The notes under the pieces: model-generated
The model's database searches: none
What the model saw: the letters and a program-made list of their open reading frames with translations, nothing else
What the model was told of the DNA's origin: nothing
Source of the DNA: Nitrosopumilus ureiphilus
Lineage (GTDB): Archaea > Thermoproteota > Nitrososphaeria > Nitrososphaerales > Nitrosopumilaceae
Assembly (NCBI RefSeq): GCF_013407185.1
Contig: NZ_CP026995.1
Coordinates: forward strand, 2,107,419-2,171,418
Direction of reading: 5' to 3'
Length of the DNA: 64,000 nucleotides
Made by a program: the position numbers and the translations under genes
Part shown: positions 8,404-16,447 of the stretch, one piece after another
How positions within the stretch are numbered: the stretch's first letter is position 1
Layout of the letters: each line of letters begins with the position of its first letter

Positions 8404-8496
8404 GGGCTTGTAGCGCAGAGTCATTTTGACGCGCAACATGGATAGCGCAGTAGCCTCCTAAGTTACAGGTCGAGGGATCGAAGCCCTCCAAGCCCG
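8404..8496 (+). tRNA. tRNA-Arg(CCT) with an 18-nt D-loop intron
   Basis: Acceptor stem GGGCTTG pairs with CAAGCCC (8489-8495); the discriminator is G8496. The D stem is GCGC/GCGC. The anticodon arm is GTAGC-CTCCTAA-GTTAC with anticodon CCT at 8457-8459. The T arm is GAGGG-ATCGAAG-CCCTC, with A in place of T54. The D loop is far too long (28 nt) until an 18-nt intron (8419-8436) is removed, leaving a normal loop AGCATGGATA with GG at 18-19. Both GCGC copies of the D stem are retained in the mature form. Confidence 0.88.
8419..8436 (+). other. Non-canonical archaeal tRNA intron (D loop)
   Basis: The intron is AGTCATTTTGACGCGCAA. GCGC of the D stem (8413-8416) pairs with GCGC in the intron (8431-8434) to make a 4-bp central helix. 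AGA (8417-8419) bulges on one side and AAC (8435-8437) on the other, and GTC/GAC closes an ATTTT loop. Cutting after the second base of each bulge gives exactly the predicted mature D loop. This is the bulge-helix-bulge form recognised by archaeal splicing endonuclease, although the outer helix is weak. Confidence 0.75.
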
Positions 8497-8549
8497 TTTA
8501 ATTTTAAAAATTTTTTGAGACTTAAATACAAAAACAAATTGCTTGATAC

Positions 8550-9074
8550 ATGAAAGTTGTAGTGATTTCTGGCAGTCCAAGAAAAAATGCCAATACCCAA
8601 ATTATTATGAAATATGTTTACGATTATGCAAAATCAAAAAATCAAGATACAAAATTAATTAATCTATCAGAAGATCAAATCGAATGCTATAGAGGACCTG
8701 ATGAGAAATATAATGAATCTACAAAGACTGCGGCAAATGACATAATGGATGCAGATGTATGGCTGATTGGCTCACCAATTTATAATTCATTTTTTAGTTC
8801 ATCATTAAAAAATTTGTTTGAGTACATCAATTATAAAAAAACTGCTGGAAAGGTTGCAGGAATAGCAATTTTGGCTTCTGGAAATATTGGTTTTGTTAAT
8901 GTACAGACGTTAATCACTCAGTTATTATCATATTTTAGAGTAATAACAAATCCAAAGGCCGTGTTTTTGACCACAGAATCTGTTAAGGAAAACACTGTAT
9001 CAGATACTGATGCACAAAATAGACTAAAAGAAATGGTAGATGAAACTTTAGAGATGGCCTCTAAATTTCGTTAA
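8550..9074 (+). CDS. NADPH-dependent FMN reductase-like flavoprotein
   Basis: Flavodoxin-fold protein of the NADPH:FMN reductase family. The FMN phosphate loop GSPRKNANT is at residues 8-16, and GSPIYNSFFSSSLKNLFEYI is the conserved second FMN contact. The length of 174 is typical. The substrate could be a flavin, a quinone or a metal chelate. Its nearness to bluB, which consumes reduced FMN, allows the guess that it supplies FMNH2, but the tRNA and T-run between them argue against one transcript. Confidence 0.8.
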   Translation: MKVVVISGSPRKNANTQIIMKYVYDYAKSKNQDTKLINLSEDQIECYRGPDEKYNESTKTAANDIMDADVWLIGSPIYNSFFSSSLKNLFEYINYKKTAGKVAGIAILASGNIGFVNVQTLITQLLSYFRVITNPKAVFLTTESVKENTVSDTDAQNRLKEMVDETLEMASKFR

Positions 9075-9559
9075 GATTAGATTTTAGAGATGATTTTAAG
9101 ATTTTCAAAAAAAGAATTATCAGTGAGAATTATTTTAATTTTGTATTAGAATTCTGAATTGGCATATATGATCATAATAATTTAGAGTTTTTTCAGAATA
9201 AATTTCTAAGATTGTTTTAGATTACAAATTAAAGATTATCAAAAATCTGAATTATGGAAATAATAAGAAATGAAGAAAGAGTTTTACTTTAACTAATTTC
9301 CTTTAGAAGACTATTTTTGTGATATTGATATGAATAGGAAGTTTTTTAATTGTAGAATTATTAATAATATTTTAGTAATTTTTAGTTGATTCCACAAGTT
9401 TAATTTTTTAGAAATTCCAAGAATTAACAATCTAATATAACAAAATTTGTAAAAATAGGCTTTAGATTTGTATAATGACTACAGATTATGATTAAAAAAA
9501 TTATTTCATTTGGCTTGAAATTGTAAGAGTCAAATAGTAACATTATTTCATATTATTTA
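9075..9559. other. AT-rich gene-free gap
   Basis: About 485 bp with stop codons in every frame. I see no tRNA-like cloverleaf, no repeat longer than chance and no clear paired stem. It could hold a small non-coding RNA that is not visible by eye. Confidence 0.5.
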
Positions 9560-9679
9560 TTGAGTTTGAAAAAAGAACCTACTGAATTATGTTCTTGTAA
9601 ATGTCATTACGGAGGAGCAGTTAGTTGTCCTAGTTGTAAGGAAAATCATGATGTAGAGTGTTGTCATTGCAAGAATTAG
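9560..9679 (+). CDS. Cys-rich mini-protein (putative zinc binder)
   Basis: A 39-codon frame from TTG (9560; a second TTG at 9566) to TAG. The product reads MSLKKEPTELCSCKCHYG then GAVSCPSCKENHDVECCHCKN. It has eight cysteines and two histidines in CxCxCH, CPSC and CCHC groupings, enough for two zinc sites. The density of metal ligands makes a chance frame unlikely. It is an isolated gene in an otherwise empty gap, and I recognise no family. Confidence 0.55.
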   Translation: MSLKKEPTELCSCKCHYGGAVSCPSCKENHDVECCHCKN

Positions 9680-9690
9680 ATCTGATTGTT

Positions 9691-10161
9691 TTATTTCCTT
9701 TTAGAGGCTAACATTTTCAGATTGGCTAATTCTGTTTTTAATGATTCAATTTGAACAAGTGTTTGTAAATTAGAAATTTCTTGGTTCAATCTTTCAATTT
9801 CACCATCTTTTAGTTTTACAGATTCTTTGAGATTGTTAAGTTCTGCAGATAATTCAGATTGAACTTGTTTTATTTCTGAAAGACCAATTTGATTACCACT
9901 GGTTGTTGTTTGAATGGTTTGTGTATTACTCAAGCTTTTTTTTTCGGTTTGAGCATGAGATGATGCATGTTTGTGCATATAGTCATTACTTTTTTGTGAA
10001 ATCCAACAAGTGAATGTCAAAAACCATGTAATGGGAACTGCCATGATGAATACAAAGTTTAGAATTGGTGCAAAGTCAACAAAGTATGGCCATAGTCCGG
10101 TTAGAACCGCAGCAAAAATACCGGTTATGATAGTAGCCAAATGGTTGCCCAGATATCCCAT
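9691..10161 (-). CDS. Small membrane protein with C-terminal coiled coil
   Basis: Not a family I recognise. Two N-terminal hydrophobic helices (about residues 8-28 and 33-53) are followed by a polar Ser/Thr/Gln linker and a coiled coil of about 55 residues (95-150) rich in Leu/Glu/Lys heptads. The C-terminus is ASKRK. The topology suggests a membrane-tethered scaffold or partner-binding protein. An HTH protein is encoded just upstream on the same strand, 85 bp away. Confidence 0.6.
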   Translation of the reverse strand: MGYLGNHLATIITGIFAAVLTGLWPYFVDFAPILNFVFIMAVPITWFLTFTCWISQKSNDYMHKHASSHAQTEKKSLSNTQTIQTTTSGNQIGLSEIKQVQSELSAELNNLKESVKLKDGEIERLNQEISNLQTLVQIESLKTELANLKMLASKRK

Positions 10162-10246
10162 GATAATTTAAAAAATTCATTATTTATAACAGTAATGCTG
10201 AATACCACAAAATGGTATAATAATTAAAAAGAAAAAGGAGCCGAAT

Positions 10247-10477
10247 TTATTCGTCTTCTTCAGAGGTTGTTGCTACTTTAGGCATATCAGATTGTAAGAT
10301 TTGGATTTTTTGCAATAGTTCAGTTCTCAGATCTCTTGCAACTCTTCTTACAGTTGGTCTTGGAACACCAAGTTCATCAACCACTTTGGTGTAGATATCC
10401 TGTTTGTCCGTTACCCCTTTGTCAAGATAAGAATTAATTGCTTCTTTAATTATCGTGCTTTGGTTTGTACGATTCAA
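10247..10477 (-). CDS. Small helix-turn-helix protein
   Basis: A 76-residue protein. Residues 8-50 (IIKEAINSYLDKGVTDKQDI, then YTKVVDELGVPRPTVRRVARDL) form a helix-turn-helix with a GVPRPTVRRVARDLR recognition helix. An acidic tail ends SEEDE. It looks like a DNA-binding protein; its targets are unknown. The ATG at 10477 follows an AT-rich promoter region. Confidence 0.65.
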   Translation of the reverse strand: MNRTNQSTIIKEAINSYLDKGVTDKQDIYTKVVDELGVPRPTVRRVARDLRTELLQKIQILQSDMPKVATTSEEDE

Positions 10478-10722
10478 CAGATTCTAAACTTTAATTGTTC
10501 TATATAAGACTATAACTTTTGGAATTCTAAAAAGTAACATATAACAAATTCAGGTTTTTAATTTTTGAAAAAATAATAATTTTTTCAAGTCCTCAATAAA
10601 AAATTCATCAACGAAAAACGTACTGATAGTTATGAATTTTTCAACATAGTTAAAATAACAAATAGAATTTTTAAATTAAATTTCACAAAAGACTCTTATG
10701 ATAAGACAATAAAATAGTTCTA

Positions 10723-11199
<477 letters not shown>

Positions 11200-12096
11200 A
11201 TGAATAGCAAGATTTGGGGATTTTTAGTAGTTTTATTGATAATATCAATTATTCCTGTAGCTTATGCTCAAATTTCATTTGGTGAGAAAGCCATACAAAA
11301 ATCTGTAGAAGTGAAAATAAATTCAGTAGGAGATGTTCATGTTAAGCATATTGTTAAATCATCAAATGTACCTAAACAAATTGAATTCATAGATGGAACT
11401 GTTTCAAATATTTCAGTTACAAATGAGAATAATGAAGAAATGCAGTTCGTAGTAATTGGAGATAATGATGGGTTGATGATTTTACCATCTAAAATCAATT
11501 CTATTGTAGAGTATGACCTTGATGATGTATTATCTCAAATAGATAAGGTATGGACATGGGATTTTAGATATCTTGAAACAACTAGTTTTATTTTACCAAA
11601 TGAAGTTGATTTGTTATTTTCGAATGAAAGACTAGTGTATTTAGATGAAAAAAAAGGAATTAATTGTCATGGGTGTGAAATGATTTTAGAATATTCAATT
11701 GATGAACCAAAAATTTATCAAAACATAAAATGGGAAGATAAAGAATTTCTAGTTGAAATGAGAAGTCATTCAAATATTGATGAATTTACATTTGATCAAC
11801 CAACAAAAAGTATTACATTTGATGTTTCTGAAAAAAATAGATTTGTTACAACAATAATTCCATTAGAGTTGTTATGGGGACCATATGCGGTATTTCTTGA
11901 TGATGAAAAAATTTACTTTAATGCATACATCAATAATGGAACTCATGTATGGCTTAACATAAGACCTGAAACTACTGGTGAAGTTACAATTATTGGGACT
12001 ACGGTAGTTCCTGAATTTCCAATAATAGCACCATTGGTAATTGGATTTTTGGTAATTGTTATTGTTCCATTAATTAGAAAAGTTAATCTCCACTAG
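11200..12096 (+). CDS. Secreted protein with PEF-CTERM-like C-terminus
   Basis: Signal peptide (residues 1-24, ending AYA), a beta-rich ectodomain of about 240 residues with one CHGC motif, and a C-terminal tail. The tail has VPEFPIIAPL, then a hydrophobic helix and a basic end (IRKVNLH). This arrangement is that of PEF/PEFG-CTERM sorting signals found in thaumarchaeal surface proteins and processed by an archaeosortase. The function of the ectodomain is unknown. It directly abuts the cyclophilin gene upstream. Confidence 0.65.
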   Translation: MNSKIWGFLVVLLIISIIPVAYAQISFGEKAIQKSVEVKINSVGDVHVKHIVKSSNVPKQIEFIDGTVSNISVTNENNEEMQFVVIGDNDGLMILPSKINSIVEYDLDDVLSQIDKVWTWDFRYLETTSFILPNEVDLLFSNERLVYLDEKKGINCHGCEMILEYSIDEPKIYQNIKWEDKEFLVEMRSHSNIDEFTFDQPTKSITFDVSEKNRFVTTIIPLELLWGPYAVFLDDEKIYFNAYINNGTHVWLNIRPETTGEVTIIGTTVVPEFPIIAPLVIGFLVIVIVPLIRKVNLH

Positions 12097-12259
12097 AGCC
12101 ACATGAGCAAAAACCATATTCATCAATTCTAACTTCACAAACAGGGCATTTTTCACCATAATCTACTTCCCATGGCTCTTTTCCAAAAAGCTTGAAATGA
12201 TCATCAATTTCTATAGGAATTTCTCTTTTCTTTTCCAATGATTTGTATAGGTATTGCAT
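12083..12259 (-). CDS. Small zinc-ribbon-like protein
   Basis: A 58-residue frame read by hand from ATG at 12259 to TAA. The C-terminal half holds CPVC and CSC (GEKCPVCEVRIDEYGFCSCG), a compact zinc-ribbon pattern; the N-terminal half is basic. The 3' end overlaps the end of the secreted-protein gene by 14 bp. It is divergent from another small Cys-rich gene starting at 12286. Confidence 0.6.
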   Translation of the reverse strand: MQYLYKSLEKKREIPIEIDDHFKLFGKEPWEVDYGEKCPVCEVRIDEYGFCSCGSSGD

Positions 12260-12285
12260 CTATACATGAATATCGGATAGAAATC

Positions 12286-12474
12286 ATGAAAATTGAATGT
12301 GGCTGTCATTGCATAAATTGTAAGAGTACAGATCTTGAATCTAATAGAATAGGGGAACTTGAAAAGGACGGATATTTTGATATGCATCATACATGTAATC
12401 AATGCAATACACATTTTGATCACTTGGATGGTGAGGCTTTTTCTAATTGTGAAAAATGTAATTTTTTTAGTTAG
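12286..12474 (+). CDS. Small Cys/His-rich protein
   Basis: A 62-residue product from ATG at 12286. An open frame reaches further upstream to 12238, but the extra residues lack any recognisable pattern. Ligand pairs are CGCHCINC near the start, then HHTCNQC, HFDH and CEKC, enough for two zinc sites. I recognise no family. It starts 26 bp from the divergent zinc-ribbon gene, so both may share a promoter. Confidence 0.6.
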   Translation: MKIECGCHCINCKSTDLESNRIGELEKDGYFDMHHTCNQCNTHFDHLDGEAFSNCEKCNFFS

Positions 12475-12955
12475 CAACTAATGCTTCTTCAACAAAATAG
12501 TGAGTTCTATTTTCATAGGAATTTTTCATGATTTCTTTATTTGATGCCATCTTAGCCAAAGCCTTTGAGACATCCAATGGACTTGCAGACCAACCATATT
12601 CTCTAAGCTGTTGAACAGTTTCAGTTACTGTTCTTGGCGAATCAAAAAATCGGCTTGTTTCTAAAATTCGTAATTTTGCTTTAATTTCATCAGATGTGAT
12701 GTATTTTGGCTCATCAAATTCTGGTTCGTTTACTTCAGCATTATCTAAATATTCTAAACCGTATTGAGTCACTTGTTCAGTTTGAGATGGTTTTTGAACA
12801 GACTCTGTTTCATAAACAATTTTTGCTTGGTTTTCTGGCAAATGATTTGAAATACTATCAATTATTTCACCTAATGTCTGATTATCAACATAGAAATCTC
12901 TAGAATCAACTTCAATTTCGTTCTCCCCTAGCTTCACTTTAATTCTAGCCAACAA
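12467..12955 (-). CDS. Conserved-looking two-domain protein with winged-helix-like C-terminus
   Basis: Residues 1-40 look like a short beta domain (ARIKVKLGENEIEVDSRDFY). A linker of about 45 residues with Glu/Pro/Gln follows. Residues 88-155 (SDEIKAKLRILETSRFFDSP and TVTETVQQLREYGWSASPLD, then a YFV strand) resemble a winged helix. A similar plan is seen at 63253-63657. I do not recognise a named family; DNA or protein binding is a guess. Confidence 0.6.
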   Translation of the reverse strand: MLARIKVKLGENEIEVDSRDFYVDNQTLGEIIDSISNHLPENQAKIVYETESVQKPSQTEQVTQYGLEYLDNAEVNEPEFDEPKYITSDEIKAKLRILETSRFFDSPRTVTETVQQLREYGWSASPLDVSKALAKMASNKEIMKNSYENRTHYFVEEALVAN

Positions 12956-13083
12956 AAAATAATCGCTTAATTTTGATTTATTCTGGTAGCTCTAAGGAGC
13001 TTAAAGATTAGATCAAAACTTTTACACAATTTATTGGAATTTTTTCCCTTTTGAGTTAAAATGTAATTTTACTATTACTAGTC

Positions 13084-13536
13084 ATGAAATCATCTAAAAA
13101 AGGCGGTCTAATTGTTCTCTTTGTATTAGGCATGAGTATTTTTGGATATTCACAGTATGCTTCAGCATCACAAATAGGAGTAAGTGTTGTTCAGAGTGAA
13201 TTATTATATGAAAATGACAAGAGTTCAAACTATAATATAGAATTACGTTTTGAGAATCCATCATTATTAATTATGACTGCAGGTGAGACAGAATTCTTTG
13301 TGATTTCAAATAATGAAATGATTGGTAAAGGAAAGTTAGAACCTTTCACATTGCATCCATTAGATAGCAGTTATGTAAAAGGTACATTTCATACAGATTC
13401 TAATGATAATGCAGAATCTCAATCAGTTAAAATCACTGGTATAACAAAATATGATTTACTGATAACATCTATTGATGTTCCATTTGTTTACTATCCAACA
13501 GAAGAACAGGCAAGAGAATTTATACATCAAAATTAA
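13084..13536 (+). CDS. Secreted WHy/LEA14-like protein
   Basis: Signal peptide of about 28 residues (ending ASAS), then a single beta-sandwich of about 120 residues. The NPS-containing strand YNIELRFENPSLLIMTAGETEF and the later GKGKLEPFTLHPLDSSYVKG follow the WHy/LEA14 layout seen in the protein at 7030-7524. It may be exported. It is followed after 11 bp by the PfkB kinase gene. Confidence 0.55.
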   Translation: MKSSKKGGLIVLFVLGMSIFGYSQYASASQIGVSVVQSELLYENDKSSNYNIELRFENPSLLIMTAGETEFFVISNNEMIGKGKLEPFTLHPLDSSYVKGTFHTDSNDNAESQSVKITGITKYDLLITSIDVPFVYYPTEEQAREFIHQN

Positions 13537-13547
13537 TTTCTTTGTAA

Positions 13548-14441
13548 ATGCTTACTGTTTTTGGTTCTACAGCATTAGATACAATTAGAACTCCAAAAAA
13601 AACATTAAAGAATGTTTTAGGGGGAGCAGCAACTTTTGCTGCAATCTCAGCAAGTAATTTTGTAAATACAGGATTAATTGCAGTAGTTGGCAAAGATTTT
13701 CCAAAAGAACATCATAAAATTTTATCAAAACATTTGGATTTACAAGGATTGACTATCAAAGATGGTAAAACATTTCGTTATGATGGGAGTTATGATGATA
13801 CACTAAGTACTCGATCGACTTTAAAAACTGAATTAAATGTATTAGCTGATTTTAAACCAACTGTACCAGAAGATTACAGAAAATCTCAATTTGTATATCT
13901 TGCAAATAATGATCCTGAACAAAATACATCATTAATCAAAGAATTTGATAATGTAAAATTTTCTATGTGTGATACAATAGATTTCTGGATTTCTACCAAA
14001 CGCGATGCAGTAATTAAGATGATAAAAGCTGTTGATGCAGTTGTGATAAATGATGAGGAGGCCAAACTCCTTACAAAAGAATTCAACTTGATAAAATGTG
14101 CAAAAAAAATGATGAAATGGGGAGCAAGATATGTAATTATCAAAAAAGGTGAGCACGGTTCTCTAATGTTTTATGATGATGTAATTTTTCCTACAGCGGG
14201 TTTTTCGTTAGAAGATGTAGTAGATCCTACAGGTGCAGGAGACTCTTTTGCAGGAGCCATGATAGGTTATCTTGCAAACAAAAAATCAATCAATATGTCT
14301 GAAATAAAAAAAGCGGTGGTTTATGGAAATGTATTAGGATCTTTTGCAGTTGAAAAGTATGGTTTAGATGGATTGCTCAAGATCAAAAATGGGGATATTG
14401 TAAAACGGGTTAAAATTTATGAAAAAATGATCCGTTTCTAA
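13548..14441 (+). CDS. PfkB-family carbohydrate/nucleoside kinase
   Basis: Ribokinase-fold kinase of 297 residues. The N-terminal GGAATFAAISASNF is PfkB signature 1 and DPTGAGDSFAGAMIGYL is signature 2, with D232 as catalytic base and GAG as anion hole. The substrate is open: ribose, a nucleoside or a sugar phosphate. The preceding gene ends 11 bp upstream. Confidence 0.85.
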   Translation: MLTVFGSTALDTIRTPKKTLKNVLGGAATFAAISASNFVNTGLIAVVGKDFPKEHHKILSKHLDLQGLTIKDGKTFRYDGSYDDTLSTRSTLKTELNVLADFKPTVPEDYRKSQFVYLANNDPEQNTSLIKEFDNVKFSMCDTIDFWISTKRDAVIKMIKAVDAVVINDEEAKLLTKEFNLIKCAKKMMKWGARYVIIKKGEHGSLMFYDDVIFPTAGFSLEDVVDPTGAGDSFAGAMIGYLANKKSINMSEIKKAVVYGNVLGSFAVEKYGLDGLLKIKNGDIVKRVKIYEKMIRF

Positions 14442-14480
14442 AAAGACTTAAGTTCAATTATTTCTCAAATTAATTTATCC

Positions 14481-14828
14481 TTGACACAAGAAATGTCTGA
14501 AGATAGATTAGATGCAATATTCAAACTTCAGGAAGGTCTATCCAAAATGATGAATTTAGATAGATATCCAAAAGATTCAGAAGGAAGAGTTTCTGCATTG
14601 TGTACTGCAATAATGCATGAAGCAGTAGAATTGCAAAGGACTACAAATTGGAAATGGTGGAAAACGCCAACAAAATTTAATGAAGCTGAAGCAAGAGAAG
14701 AATTAATTGACATATGGCATTTTGTTGTTCAAGCATCACTTGAACTTAATCTTACACCAGACGATATTGTAGAAGAATACAAAAAGAAAAATGAAATCAA
14801 CAGAGAAAGACAGAAAAACGGATATTAG
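14481..14828 (+). CDS. dUTPase/MazG-like all-alpha NTP pyrophosphatase
   Basis: A 115-residue protein. The metal-binding quartet is ExxE (E47, E50 in HEAVELQ) and ExxD (E74, D77 in REELIDIWH), spaced as in the dimeric dUTPase / MazG superfamily. NWKWWK between them matches dUTPase_2 members. It probably hydrolyses a non-canonical or surplus nucleoside triphosphate. Translation starts at TTG (14481). The end overlaps the convergent MtrA-like gene by 4 bp. Confidence 0.78.
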   Translation: MTQEMSEDRLDAIFKLQEGLSKMMNLDRYPKDSEGRVSALCTAIMHEAVELQRTTNWKWWKTPTKFNEAEAREELIDIWHFVVQASLELNLTPDDIVEEYKKKNEINRERQKNGY

Positions 14829-15301
14829 GAAAAGTTGATTTTAGATAGAATTCTTTCATAATCAATTTCATTAATCAAATTTACAAGATTTACATTATTT
14901 TGAAAATATTTTATCTTAAATTCAGAAACTGTAAGATATGGATCAGGACTAGACGAATTAATTATCCTACTGTTTTTATCAATGCCATTTTTATGTAATT
15001 GAAATAACGAGTGTCCAGCTTTATGACCACAAACTTCTTTTCCACAAACTACGATTGTGTTAATTTTTTGATTATTGTGTACATATTCAATAACAGAATC
15101 AATTCCTTTATTTTCAGATAACAGTCGTCCTACTATAGAAATGTCATTGAGAATTTCAGAATTGGAGAATTTTTTGAGTAAATCCATACTTGAAAGAGTA
15201 CAAATTGCTATTGACGAATTTGGATTTCCCTTGAAATACTCTTCAGGTATAGGTAAAACAGCCTTACAGATTTCTCCAATGGCCTCTGCTAATACATTCA
15301 T
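14825..15301 (-). CDS. Stand-alone MtrA-like protein (tetrahydromethanopterin S-methyltransferase subunit A family)
   Basis: The pattern follows the soluble cobamide-binding domain of methanogen MtrA: SIAICTLSS, ISIVGRLLSENKGIDSVIEY, then TIVVCGKEVCGHKAGHSLF, LHKNGID and a C-terminal VNLVNLINEID. H93 in CGHKAG lies where MtrA carries its cobalt-ligating histidine region. The membrane anchor of true MtrA is absent. It might bind a corrinoid and move methyl groups, which fits the B12 genes here, but this is inference. Its start overlaps the DegT aminotransferase stop by 4 bp, so translation is coupled. Confidence 0.7.
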   Translation of the reverse strand: MNVLAEAIGEICKAVLPIPEEYFKGNPNSSIAICTLSSMDLLKKFSNSEILNDISIVGRLLSENKGIDSVIEYVHNNQKINTIVVCGKEVCGHKAGHSLFQLHKNGIDKNSRIINSSSPDPYLTVSEFKIKYFQNNVNLVNLINEIDYERILSKINFS

Positions 15302-16380
15302 AGTATTTCATGCAGGGTTTTTGCAATAAATTCAATATTTTTTTTAGTTACACCTGGATGAACTGGCAAAGAAATTACATGAGAAGCTGCCCAATCAGTA
15401 GTAGGAAGTTTAGTTTTTAGTTTGTAAAATGGTGTTTTGTGAACTGGTATTGGATAGTAAGATGCAGCACCAATTCCTTTTTCATTGAGTTTTTTTAAAA
15501 TTTTATCACGTTCTTGTGTTGCAATTGTATAGAGATACCAATTTACATTTTCATTTTTTCTTTGTTTTGGAAGTATAACATCAAGATCAGAGATTAATTT
15601 AGATAATAGCTCTGCATTTTTTTTTCTAGATTTTAAAAAGTTTGGAAGTTTTTTCATTTGAACAGTTGCAATTGCAGCATTTATTTCAGGTAATCGTAAA
15701 TTTAGACCAAACATTCTAGTATCATATCCGTGAACCATGCCATGATTTCTAATCATCAATAATTTATCTCGGAGTTTTTTATTATTAGTTACAATAAATC
15801 CACCTTCACCAGCAGTCATTACCTTTGCAGGATACATGCTATAGCAACCCATTTCAAAGAAAGTACCTGTATGTTTTCCTTTGTAGGTTGTTCCTAATGA
15901 TTGTGCAGAATCCTCAATGATAGGAATATTATGTTTTTTAGAAATTTCAGAAAGTCTTTCAACATGTGCTGCATTTCCATAAAGATGAACAGGGATAATA
16001 GCACAAGTTTTTTTGTTAATCTTTTTTTCTAAATCATCAGGATCAATAGTATAATTTTCTTTGAGAATATCAACAAAAACTGGTTTAGCTCCAATTGAAA
16101 CAACAGCATTTGCAGTTGCAACAAAAGTAAATGATGGAACTAAAATTTCATCTCCTTTTTTAATATCTAATGCATATAGAGCAGCCTGGAGAGCAGCAGT
16201 ACCTGAATTTACTGCAATAGCATATTTTGATTTTACAAAAGAAGCAGCAGCTCTTTCAAACTCTTGTACATGTTTTCCACCTTGACTAGCAGATGAGGTT
16301 AAAGCGCCATTTTTTAGAATATTGGTAACTGCAGATATCTCTTCTTTGCCTATAATAGGGATGTTAATTGCAATCTTCAA
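15298..16380 (-). CDS. DegT/DnrJ/EryC1/StrS-family sugar aminotransferase
   Basis: PLP-dependent nucleotide-sugar aminotransferase, 360 residues. NSGTAALQAALYAL, VPSFTFVATANAV, IIEDSAQSLG, and the Schiff-base lysine K186 in MYPAKVMTAGEGG are all family marks. Such enzymes make amino sugars for surface glycans or glycolipids. No other sugar-nucleotide genes are adjacent; the partner gene in the same transcript is the MtrA-like one. Confidence 0.88.
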   Translation of the reverse strand: MKIAINIPIIGKEEISAVTNILKNGALTSSASQGGKHVQEFERAAASFVKSKYAIAVNSGTAALQAALYALDIKKGDEILVPSFTFVATANAVVSIGAKPVFVDILKENYTIDPDDLEKKINKKTCAIIPVHLYGNAAHVERLSEISKKHNIPIIEDSAQSLGTTYKGKHTGTFFEMGCYSMYPAKVMTAGEGGFIVTNNKKLRDKLLMIRNHGMVHGYDTRMFGLNLRLPEINAAIATVQMKKLPNFLKSRKKNAELLSKLISDLDVILPKQRKNENVNWYLYTIATQERDKILKKLNEKGIGAASYYPIPVHKTPFYKLKTKLPTTDWAASHVISLPVHPGVTKKNIEFIAKTLHEIL

Positions 16381-16447
16381 CAGTAATGCTGTTTATAACT
16401 AGTCTATAAATCTCATCGATTAAACATGAATTTTTATATTTCAAAAT

